Notes under the pieces: generated by a model
Seen by the model: the letters and a program-made list of their open reading frames with translations, nothing else
The model's database searches: none
Told to the model about the DNA's origin: nothing
Shown here: piece by piece, positions 1 to 10,169 of the stretch
Layout: every line of letters begins with the position of its first letter
How positions within the stretch are numbered: the first letter of the stretch is position 1
Assembly (NCBI RefSeq): GCF_000003815.2
Contig: NC_049982.1
Span: 16,757,894 to 16,821,893, forward strand
Direction: 5' to 3'
DNA: 64,000 nt
DNA from: Branchiostoma floridae
Lineage: Eukaryota > Chordata > Leptocardii > Amphioxiformes > Branchiostomatidae
Translations under genes and position numbers: made by a program

Positions 1-2195
1 GTTTTGGGTTTTATGGGTGGTCTTCCTCCTGACCTTTTAAGATATTGAGTTTCAGTAACTTTCTAAACAAACGCCATTAGACTAAAATTCGAGGCCCGTC
101 ATTGTGACAGGTGTAAAGAGAGAAGAGACATACGTCCGAGTCAGTTGAATAACGTTTTAAAACAGAGAAGTAGCCACATTGCCTTTACAGTGGATGATCT
201 ACATCTACATAAAGCTTGCCTCCCCACAGAGTTGACGTAAATTGTGAAACTCTAGCGTAGCGCTGTACGCACGTGGTAGTCTAATGGCCTGGTGTCCCCA
301 TCATGAACTCTGTCATAATAGGGTTTATCTCCCAACAGATACTCTGTGGGCAGATGTTGAAAGACATTGACCAGTGAGAGATCATAGTAGTAACGGAAAT
401 AGTGAGGTACTAAACCGTTTAACGTGTAGAAATAAATATGAACTGTCCAACGGTCTAAAATGAATTTTTGAAGGTTCTGAAATAGATTAAACTTCTGCAC
501 ACAACAGCGGACAGATGTGCACTTCTTTAGGACCAATGTTGTCAGCCTAACTGTGTCCTTAATCAGAACTAGAAATGGATATTTCCAAATCTGCTGAAAT
601 ATACCGGATCTCCCATGTTAATCCATTTCTTTACAGCCGTGATATCACTGTACAGATGTACACTGCCACCTTTGGTCTGCACGTTCTACTTGTCAGAGGT
701 TATGCAGTACAAACGGAGATCTATATGTTCTCTCAGTCCTTGACCTCACCCTTAGTGATATTTAGATCGTCTGCATTTGCTCAGGAGTTGGGCAGTGTGT
801 GATATGTTTATTCCCGAACAGTTGGCTCGTCGCCGTGTACACGTTAGACAGGTGAGTGGCTCAGGACCAGACGCTGGTCTTTATTTGGTCATGTCCGGGC
901 GCAGCACCAGTTCTGTTCCCAGCTGACCCAGACAGTCTCTCCTCCTTCACACATTAACGTTACATGGTAGGAGGGTAACACTAGGAGGCCGAAGGGTCCT
1001 ATTTCAGCAGACGTGTACCCTTGAAGACTTGAACGGCCATGAGAAGTCCGATTCGCAACTGCACCAAATGTAGGTCGACGCGATGGCAGAGAAACGCCAT
1101 AATCAATGTTGCCATATTATCAATTAATCACACTGTTACAATAGCACAGTGCAGTTGTCCTGTCACTATATAACCTGAATGAAGTGAACAAAGCAAAAGA
1201 ATGTTTCAGTCTGACAGTCAAAGCTGGGTGGTTCTATACCCGGGATCCCCAAGCAGAGGTTGATAGGGAAGACTGTGACCTTCCTCCCATGTGCTCCCAT
1301 ATGCACCCCTGTCTAGTAGTCGGCTCAGCCAGTCCCCGTTTCTGATAAGCAATGATTGGATCGTCTGTCAGGAAACGAGGCATATAAAAAGAAGGTTACA
1401 ATCATAGTTTCCAAACAACATCTGCTTGGAGACTATGTGTGAATGGGAGCTCGTGAACACGGCAACGCCGGGACCTCAAATGATTTTAAAGCTCCATTGA
1501 CTAATTAAGAAGTACTATCTGCACATTTTATTCCTTCCTCAGTTCTACAAAAGCCTTGACTATTTTGGCAACAGAGGTCTGCAGACGCCACTGCCTGTGA
1601 GATACAGTGGAAAAGGTCTAGTCTCAAACCACGTGAGAGCGCTATATCCGGACCGTGCTGAGCGACCTGGATTACCGGTTACCCCGGACGGCTCAGGAGA
1701 TGACGGGACGTTAATAAGTCGTTAAGTCGTTAGTGGCGGCATGACCTTGGTAATGAGCGACAGGTGGGCCGAGTTCCGTCTGTGTGGAGCGAGCTTCAGT
1801 CAAGCATGTTCACACAAGGCTCCGGAAATATGTCAGACAAACAACATTTCTCTACATATTATCAACTCTATTTGCCTACTTTGGATATCTATAACTCATG
1901 TTCTTTGGCAATTTGACTTATAAGCGCCCAAGTGACACAGGGCGCCGGCCATTTTTTTTGTGTCATTTTACTCCAAATGGTTTCAATTGTCTGATGTCCA
2001 GTTAAGTTGTACTACTTGTAGTAGTAATTTCAAAGAACATGCGTCGCTCACTGTCAAGTGTTTAGTCAGGCTGTGGGGTCACGGCTAAAATAAAGAGTCA
2101 AGGTAAAGATCCGGACATGATTACACAAATGTTTGTCAGGAAACTACAGAGCTGACAATCTCAATGTCACGGCCTTGTCAACATTCCACTCCTGT
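1..2195. other. gene-free sequence
   Basis: I find no exon chain, RNA gene or clear repeat here. Short open frames (for example around 575-802 and 1741-1923) show no recognisable domain and no matching splice context. A TATA-like TATAAAAA lies at about 1383-1390 with no convincing downstream ORF. Confidence 0.5.
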
Positions 2196-2235
2196 GGGCG
2201 GGGAGGTCACGGTGACCTGTCCGTATCTATAAAAA
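2196..2235 (+). promoter_or_regulatory. GC box, palindromic ERE-type element and TATA box
   Basis: GGGCGGGG (about 2197-2204) is followed by AGGTCACGGTGACCT (2204-2218), a perfect match to the AGGTCAnnnTGACCT oestrogen-receptor-type inverted repeat, then TATAAAAA at 2228-2235. Order and spacing suit a core promoter reading rightwards, with a start near 2258. Downstream I see only a 30-codon ORF from 2322 (starting MSVPEVRW) before a foldback element and an assembly gap, so no target gene can be named. The match is seen in the sequence; promoter function is inferred. Confidence 0.4.
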
Positions 2236-2423
2236 GACGCTCCCTGTCGGTAAACCGTTTTCACGATAGTAAGTTTAGGCTAGAAGTCTAGAAAAGTACT
2301 GCCGGTGTGCTAACTCTTCCATGTCTGTCCCTGAAGTCAGGTGGACACCTGGCAGTACCGCCACAATGACACATCATACGATTGCTGATGAAACTATCAG
2401 TGTGGATATTTAATGGTCCGATT

Positions 2424-2719
2424 TAGCCTCCTTCACCGGCGTCTCTGGGAAGCTTGGCAATTTTTTTTCCTTGGGGGGGGGGGGGTAGGTCGNNNNNNNN
2501 NNNNNNNNNNNNNNNNNNNNNNNNNNNNNNNNNNNNNNNNNNNNNNNNNNNNNNNNNNNNNNNNNNNNNNNNNNNNNNNNNNNNNNNNNNNNCTTTCCGG
2601 CATATATTCCTTTCCCGGCATAATATTCCCGGTTAAAAATCGCGAATCGACCCACCGCCCCCTCCCCCCCCCAAAAAAAAATTTGCCAAGCTTCCCAGAG
2701 ACGCCGGTGAAGGAGGCTA
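2424..2719. mobile_element. foldback / MITE-like element interrupted by an assembly gap
   Basis: Two inverted arms face each other across a run of N. The left arm is about 2424-2484 and the right about 2661-2719. The outer 35 bases, TAGCCTCC... on the left and ...GGAGGCTA on the right, are perfect reverse complements. Each arm continues inward into a homopolymer pair: T then G on the left, C then A on the right. The TA at each outer end could be a Tc1/mariner-type target duplication or part of the arm. The interior is mostly unsequenced, so the superfamily is open. Confidence 0.65.
2493..2592. other. assembly gap (100 N)
   Basis: A run of exactly 100 N, a conventional size for a gap of unknown length. 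It sits inside an inverted repeat beside a 13-base G run, a structure that commonly breaks assembly. Confidence 0.99.
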
Positions 2720-5696
2720 TGTCCGTCAGGGATGTAGTTCCGGCCGCGAAGCCACACATTTGTCCCGGTGGACTGCCGGATACCGGAGGGTACCCCTCGG
2801 TGTTCCTCACGGGTAGATTACGGCGCCTATTTGTTACCGGGTTCCGGGTTTTGTTTGTTTTCATTTTGCCCAGCCGGGCCCCAAAATACCCGGGAGCCGC
2901 AAGGGGTCACACGGGGCAACGTAGGGGTCACACCAGAAAGTGCCCCAAACAGCCCGTGAACTGCCCGGCAGGGCCCTTTTAAAGTAATGACTCCAATGAT
3001 TTGAAATTTGGAGGATATTGATAAAAGGCTTTATACTATGAAGTTGTACCTCAAAATCTGAGTTGTGCTAATTATTTCTTGGTGAGGCCGAGAACTTATT
3101 GAACACCCCTCGGATATGCCTAACTGAGTGTGCGATCCCGTATTCAAAAAACTCGAATTAGACTGTAACGTTATATACCGTTACGAAATACCCAGTACGG
3201 AAGATAACAAAAGAAATCTGATCTTATTAGGGTGGGGGGTTATATGGGAGGGGTTCGACGGGGTGACCAAAAATATTGATAACCTCCTCTATTCAAGGTG
3301 GTCATCATCGCTGGGTTTTCTCGGAAAACTCAAAACACTAGAATTTAGTAGAAAGATAAGGCAGCTCTCCTACGAGTTAACAACAGGAAACAAGTTGTGC
3401 TTATCAAGATTCCTCTGATTAATGTCTTACGGAATCTTGATAAAATCGACATATTTTCTCCTTGAGTATATCGCCAGATGCTCTCTTGACTTTTCCGACG
3501 CCAGTCCTTCGAACTGCTAATTGAACGTAAACAGCAATACTGGGGCAAGGGCATGCTGCTTGGTCCGTGCCGTGGTCCGTGCCAAACTACAGCGACACAT
3601 GTTGAGAAGAATTCGCGCTTGCCATACGTGGTGGAGCTGAGCAAAGCCCATTATTTTGGGAAGTCCTCCGGTCGACCTTGTGGATGTAGAAGTCCCAAAC
3701 GTGAATAGACAATGCTTAGCCCCCTCCCCACTACAGCCTCAGGGACAGGAAAGGTTAGGAAATATAACTCAATTTTATCAGTGGCGTGGTCCAATCATCA
3801 ATTAGGTTATCTAGGACAGTGATTGTGAAGGTCAAGGTCCATCCTCATCTGCCCTTGGGCTCCATCCAGCTGGATTCTAACGCTTGATGTGAGTCTGTCT
3901 TTATCACCCCCTAGTGAGGCATGAAAGGGTCGGGGCAATATATAGAAGGTCATAGAATAGAAGAAGATGTGAGAGACCGGTCAGGCGTTCAGGAGGACAA
4001 GACAGAAACGACGGCTGGCGCTTGCGGGACAGCTGAGGATAGCCTGGACATTGGAGGCGAAGGGCGGATAGGAATGATGGCAGCGATGTAATGCACATTT
4101 AAGACTTATCTAACCTTTAGGTCAACTTTTATTTTCACTTTTGTTATGAGTAAATCAATAAAAGATTCCAGCATGAACCAAGCAAAACTAAGCTCTGCAA
4201 GGGTTTACTTTCTCATCTATAACAGACCCACGGGGCTCATTCCATTTTCTGACTCAGACTGATCGAGAAAACCTTTGTCTGAACTTCCAGGACATCCTTT
4301 TGAAACGCACAGAGGGGGTTGTAAAGTTGTCTAGGTGAACCGGTTTGTGCTGGATTGAGCCTTGACCGAGAAAACTTGTCCTTTCCATCCTAGACCGGTT
4401 TATACTACTAGCTATCTGATGGACATGGCAGATGTTACACGCTGTAAAACTCGACACAACTAGGGCGACATATATCATGACCCGCATCATCTATCACGTG
4501 GTTATCATTAACAGGTGGGAACCCACGGCCTGCCAAGTGTCCGGGCTCTTCCTCACGTCTTCTGAGTGTTTTATCTATTTTGGGGAAATCTTCTTTTAAA
4601 AATCTGGGATTTGGGTCTCCTCAATTCATGACTTGTACGCCGTCTTCCCACTTGGAATGACAAATGTACTGTTTAGATATTTTTTCAGGGCACTATGATA
4701 AGATCCCCCCCAATCGATTGTTGTGGTTAATGGATAATGGAGCTAAAACACAGAGTTTATATTGGAGTCGTTCTTATCAAGATAGTTCAGTTCGGGTCCG
4801 CCCCACGCCCTTGTAAAACACGCCCATTTTACAACACCTCTCATTCCTGCAGATTTCGGAGGGCCCTTCGCGCGGCGATCTGCGGTCGTCTCGTCAGATA
4901 CGCGGGCAAGCCAGTTCCACACAAGACGTAGTCTTCCACGAACCGACAAGGTACGCATGGTGATTAATGTCCACACCTTTTACAGCTGGAGGAACGTTCT
5001 CCACATAGCTGTGTCGTGTTCGTCTGCCCCCACCGGCACACACAACATTTACCAGACATTCGGGTTTCTGCCATGCCCTGACCTCTCGCAGGGTGATGGC
5101 CTTTCTTCTGTGAACGTCTATTGACGAAAACCACAACACCAAGATAACGGCAACTCCTTTTCGTGAATCTGTCTAACATAAATTATAACTGAAGGGGTCA
5201 TAATCAGTTTTAAGGATTCAATGCTTGACGGGTGTAACCATTATTCCTGTGGGGTACAAAGTCCGCCCTGTGGCGAAATTAACTCAGCAGACGTGGGCAC
5301 AACTCAAACATCGTTTAGTTGCAATGTCAATCATCGGCTATTTAGCGATGGTGCTTGTGTGTTTTTTTTTTCGTGAAGAGGTGGCGAACGAAGAAAAACA
5401 GACGTATTGCTCATTAGGGTCAGTTGTTCAATTTAGAAATGCCCCAAACCTTATCCTAGACCCCATTCGTAAAGTTCGGCGCCCGTGAATGCTGAACGGG
5501 TGATCAGCGTCTGGCAGGTCGCGTAGAAAGGATTTTGGACAAACAGGTAATAACACTTGTCAGGAGGACGTCGTAAAAGCTAATCATGTCTGTCAGCACA
5601 TTTATTATAACATCCTCACGTGACCCTGATATGTAGTTTTAACAGACGGACCACGTACATACAACAGACTGTTATTGTCCCGTTCATGTAGGTGCA
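2720..5696. other. gene-free sequence
   Basis: No supported gene. 2720-2980 is GC-rich with many short CCGG-containing words and may be the remains of a repeat. Open frames in this stretch have no recognisable domain or splice partners. Confidence 0.45.
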
Positions 5697-5752
5697 TTCT
5701 CTTACGCAGAACTGAACCAGTGTCCCAGACCTAGGACCTCTGCGTAAGAGAA
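5697..5752. repeat. 14-bp perfect inverted repeat (hairpin)
   Basis: TTCTCTTACGCAGA at 5697-5710 is the exact reverse complement of TCTGCGTAAGAGAA at 5739-5752, with a 28-base loop. It ends 20 bases before the left LTR of the retroelement that follows. Function unknown. Confidence 0.6.
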
Positions 5753-5772
5753 CGGCACTTGAGGCACACTTA

Positions 5773-7486
5773 TGTTAGAGTTGAATAAGATGAGACGTTC
5801 ACTCTGTGGTTGCCTGGTCAGAACTGACTGTTGACAGACTGTGGTCTGTCCCTTTATTGAACTCTTATTAGAACCATATGTGAGGTGGCCCTGTCCTAGC
5901 TAGGACCACCTATAGACAGTATAATAGATCTTCCTGTTATCTAACATTGCGCCATCCATATGTGGTTCTAAGACTCTTCCCCCCTTACAACAGGTGTCGC
6001 CCTCGACACCTTTAAAGTCATGCGTAAAACGTTACGTTACAATACAATTATTACAAGTTTAAAATATAGAGGTCAAATGTAAACAAATGAGGTAGCATAT
6101 AGATCATAATCTGGTACGGGTGTGACAAGTAATTAGCTTCTTCCTGGCAATGATGCTTTACAGACGGACTGCTGCTGTGATAATGGACTCATAATGGGCC
6201 TTGGCTGTTACAGGCGCCAGTACTTCAATCGCACAAACATAGAAACAACAAACAAGCAAAAACAATTGGCTTCATACTGGCACAGCGGCCAAGAAACAAA
6301 AATACTCCCTAGCAGTACTCAGTCTTCCGGGCAGTCACACAGCTACAGTTCACACGTGGCCGGGCATACAGACATGAGAATAGTCGTCCCGTAGGCTTAA
6401 CTATTTACTAAGGCAAGCATCATACAACAAACACAAGGATCTTCCTAGGAGAGACATCCCGCAGGCATTGGCTCTCCATAGGCAAGCATCACACAGTCAA
6501 CACACAAAATACAGCACAACATAAGTTCAGAAGGCGCATGACGTTACCCGTAGGCGTACGGTCAAGGCATAGAGAACGCTACTAGATAACTTAGAACATA
6601 TACAATACATTTGTGCGACCGTACCTTGCTATCCTAAAATAAAACCAAAAGAAGAGTTCGTGGGTCTTTGTACGCAGTTCAGTGGCATTCCAGGGGCAAG
6701 TAGAAATACTTTATACAGTTCTAGATCGTTCGAGTCACAGCTGAGTTCAGTTCACGCCGGCGGTCATACTTGGAAGTTCATTGCTGTGTCACGGGCCAGT
6801 TGTGGTCGAGATGGGCAGCGACGAGTCCTTGGTGCGAAGCTACGGGGCCGGGTCGGGCAGGCACGGCGGGCCGGGTCGGGCAGGCGCGGCGGGCCGGGTC
6901 GGGCAGGCACGGCGGGCCGGGTCGGGCAGACGGCGGCGTGGTCTGCAGGACAGCACTGACACGTGGCCGGCTGCGGACGGCTTCGGGATGGAGATGAGGT
7001 CTGGCGGCAGGCTGGGTAAGAGAACGGCATGGAGACACATTGGACGAGCTGGGTCTACGGCGGTAGCAGGCAGGCTGGCTAAACGGACGGCGTGGGGGCA
7101 CGTCGGGGCGAAGTCGGTCGGCGACGTGGCACAGTGGCGGGTCGGGCATCATAGCACGGGCGGCGTTCGCTCGGGCGGCTGGTGGTCTCGGTCCCCGGGC
7201 GAGTCGGGCGGCATGGTAGCGGGCCGCGGATGGCGTTAGGACGGGGTCCGGCCGCTCGAAAGCGGCAACCCAGAAGCTGCCACCAGTGTTAGAGTTGAAT
7301 AAGATGAGACGTTCACTCTGTGGTTGCCTGGTCAGAACTGACTGTTGACAGACTGTGGTCTGTCCCTTTATTGAACTCTTATTAGAACCATATGTGAGGT
7401 GGCCCTGTCCTAGCTAGGACCACCTATGGACAGTATAATAGATCTTCCTGTTATCTAACATTGCGCCATCCATATGTGGTTCTAAG
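5773..7486 (-). mobile_element. young non-autonomous LTR retroelement
   Basis: Two 200-bp direct repeats (5773-5972 and 7287-7486) differ at one base by eye and are flanked by an identical 5-bp duplication, ACTTA (5768-5772 and 7487-7491). On the minus strand the LTR ends in CTCTAACA, followed after one base by TGGTGGCAGC (plus 7276-7285), which has the form of a tRNA primer-binding site. A purine tract AAGGGGGGAAGA (plus 5975-5986) lies just before the other LTR. These marks set the orientation as minus. The 1.3-kb interior has no gag, protease, reverse transcriptase or integrase, so the element must have moved with borrowed proteins. The LTR start is TCTTAGA rather than the usual TG. Each LTR contains the palindrome GTCCTAGCTAGGAC inside a larger hairpin. 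Confidence 0.9.
6846..6929. repeat. 23-bp GC-rich tandem repeat, about 3.7 copies
   Basis: Units begin GGCCGGGTCGGGCAGG at 6846, 6869, 6892 and 6915 (last partial) and are nearly identical. They lie in the interior of the LTR element and create long Arg/Gly- or Pro-rich open frames on both strands, which I do not regard as genes. Confidence 0.85.
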
Positions 7487-7512
7487 ACTTATACAGCGCT
7501 GGCACACAGGGA

Positions 7513-7873
7513 CAGGGTTGTAGCCAGCACCTGTCCTTCAGTCCTTTGAAGGAATTTTGCAGCTGGGGACTGAAAAAAAGTTCTCCCATTCCGTCCCCTG
7601 GGACAGACAAAAATTTATATGTAATGATATAAAAAAACTGAAACCCATGTTTTCTTCTTCACCAAATCAGATGCCATTGAACAGCTTAGTCTACAAGCAA
7701 AATTTGCACCTCAAAATGCAGGAAATATTGTTGAGGGTCTTGATTTAAAAATTTTCTGGGACCCAGACCCCCTAGAAATGACGCGCAACGTCACGCCATG
7801 CCTTCGGTGCTCAATAGGATTCCCATTCAAAATCAAGGGGACTGAAAATGATTTCAGGCTGGCTACAACCCTG
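7513..7873. mobile_element. hAT-type MITE with perfect 8-bp TSD
   Basis: A 361-bp element with 16-bp perfect terminal inverted repeats: CAGGGTTGTAGCCAGC at the left end and its reverse complement at the right. It is flanked by the identical 8-bp duplication CACAGGGA (7505-7512 and 7874-7881). CAGGG termini and an 8-bp duplication are hallmarks of the hAT superfamily. No transposase is encoded. It starts about 20 bp from the end of the LTR element. Confidence 0.9.
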
Positions 7874-7881
7874 CACAGGGA

Positions 7882-9821
7882 GAAGGTTGATACAAATAAA
7901 GTGATAATTTGGCCAGAGTCAAACGATTAGGTTCGCGCTATTAAGACAGTTCTGATTTAAGTTCTAAAATAATAATTTCTAATGTGATAGTATGTTTACC
8001 AGATCAGACGAAAATTTTGCAAGTCTACGTAGGTTAAAACATCTGCAAACTCTTTGCGGTGACATACATCCATACATGATTTCCTGCTAGCTCCAACGTG
8101 ACTGTATGAGCACCATGTGGGGAAACGTCGCTGCGGACAGACACGCCCAGATGACTTACTGTCTCTCTAGAGCGTTTGCGGTCATCTTGTCAACTACATC
8201 TAATATTGAACTTAATTGAAGACGGTTACATCAAGTGGCACATTCCAAGAGAGTCCTATCATTTCCTTCCATTAAAAGAGAGGCGCTGTCGGTGATAGGT
8301 GCTTGCTTCTATGTACATGTACAATACAGCATGATTGTACTTTTGTAGGATTGTACATTTGTTCTGTTTGAGTGAGGAGGAAGCTAGTTAGAAGTAATTT
8401 AAGAGGTTTGCCGCTATCATTTCCAGCTGAAATTGAACAGAGCAGGCGCCTGCACGTGTTAGTATTATGGCCTTCCTTCCTTCAACAAGTTGTTGATCAC
8501 GTTAAAGATTGGAAGAGTCAAAAGCTGCGCCTCTCCATGGCTACCGCCCGTGGCCGAGGGGTAAATACAGCTGGTAGTCAACTTAAACCCGCCTATGGTA
8601 TTTCCTGCCTTTGGAATTCTTGGCAGGTCTTGGCGGTTTCCCACAGAGAGACGGTGAAAGCAAAACACATTTCTTACTTTGGCGGTAAGAAGACGTCAAG
8701 AGATCTTTTTACAGAGGGCAGAGAGAGTGAGGCCTAAGTGCCATTCATAAACCATGGGAGCATGTCTACAGCAGGAACTGACATCCCTTGCGGTTAGCAG
8801 GCACGTGAGTAAAGCAAACTGACGCTGTTCTTGTTTGGAGAGAAATTCTGATATCCGGATATCCATTAACACTAAAATTAGTTCGGAGATGGGAGCAACC
8901 CCATAGCTGATATAGTCTTGCTGGGATATTCAAACGCCCTACACTAGCCCTAGTAGGCTACAGACTAACAGTTCTTATGTTAGTCTATCACATAAGTCAG
9001 GACAGAATATGGTTCTAGCTGTACATTTCTTAAGATCCAGAGATCCCCATCCTTCACAATTACATACATATAAGTCCTTCACATACATGTAAGTTACTGT
9101 CTGTCCGCCGCTCGTGCTAGATTTGAAACAATTGCGATCCGGCTGACGCTTGTCCGACCGAGTTCCAAGGCGGTTTACTCCAGTTAGATTGATTTGATGT
9201 TTTTACCATCCCGTTAGCGGGAACTACATTTGATGGCATCGTTCAGTGAAAGTGTCAGAGGTCTCATTCAATCCCCAAGCGACACACGGCGGTCCTACTT
9301 TTTCGTAAATAGACGAAGAGCACGCAAGAAAATAGTTGTTACAAGAACTAGAACAGATCTTCTTTCTCAGTTTCGTAGGGATCAAAGGTGATACTGCTCC
9401 ACTTCACATTAAGTCACGAAAGGAATAACACAGGAATACAACTGTACCAGAAAAGAATGGGTAAATTGAAGTACCGCCAACTTCCGCCAGAGAGCATTAA
9501 CATCCTCGTATACCACAACAACCAACGCTCAACACTCGCGATGAATGAATTCGCGTACACCCTAACATATAACATGCTAAAGGAAGTGGAAATCGTAACA
9601 ATCCTTCTTCCTTCAATACTATGTTGACATAATTGGCAATGAAAGGTAGAAATAGTTATAGAAATGTGAGCAATGCAGATTGCTCGGATGAAACATCGAA
9701 CACAACAAAACTAACATCCCTTCCAACATCGTGCTGATCGCGAAGCATAGTGAAATTCTTCTGACAGTAAATATTTTTACGATCCTTGAATGAGAAAAAA
9801 ACGGAAACCACCAGTACTTAC
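7882..9821. other. gene-free sequence
   Basis: No supported gene or repeat. An open frame at 8372-8737 has no recognisable domain. 9061-9095 has a small ACATACAT duplication. Confidence 0.4.
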
Positions 9822-10166
9822 CGAAGGCGCGAAGAAACGCTGTGGAGAAAATCGCTACAGAGATTGCCGCCGAAGACGTAGAGACGAAAGACTCACTTCT
9901 TGACAAGTTGAAGTCTTGCGAAGAACTAAGGTGCGTCCCACGGAAGGGCCTGATTTTATAGGGTGGAGAATGCGTGGGCTGCTTACAAGGTTACAAAGGT
10001 GAGTGAAACTTTGCCATGGAATCTCGATGCGTTTTTGACGTGTGCGCGGGAATGCTGGGTCAGATGCCATTCAATCAAACCTTATTTTTGTCCTCAGACA
10101 AGATAGTTACGGGCCGGAAGTGCTCGCCATTGGCCCATGACTGTTTGTGAGTCGTGTGCCTATTGG
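9822..10166 (-). promoter_or_regulatory. candidate minus-strand promoter and first non-coding exon
   Basis: Read on the minus strand: CCAAT boxes at 10162-10166 and 10129-10133, a TATAAAA box at 9954-9960, then an expected start near 9930. About 105 bases later comes a strong splice donor, CTTCG|GTAAGT, ending a candidate exon at 9822. That exon has no ATG, so it would be 5' UTR. I could not find downstream exons to the left, so the gene may lie beyond the window or be non-coding. The motifs are visible; that they work together is inference. Confidence 0.3.
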
Positions 10167-10169
10167 TTG

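Noticed and set aside
2413..2982. Open frames spanning 2413-2982 on both strands
   Set aside because: They run through 100 N and exist only because N cannot encode a stop.
6764..7239. Arg/Gly- and Pro-rich frames up to 152 codons in the LTR element
   Set aside because: They derive from the 23-bp GC-rich repeat, on both strands and in several frames, with no domain.
5773..7486. Endogenous retrovirus
   Set aside because: No gag, pol or env trace; the interior is too short and non-coding.
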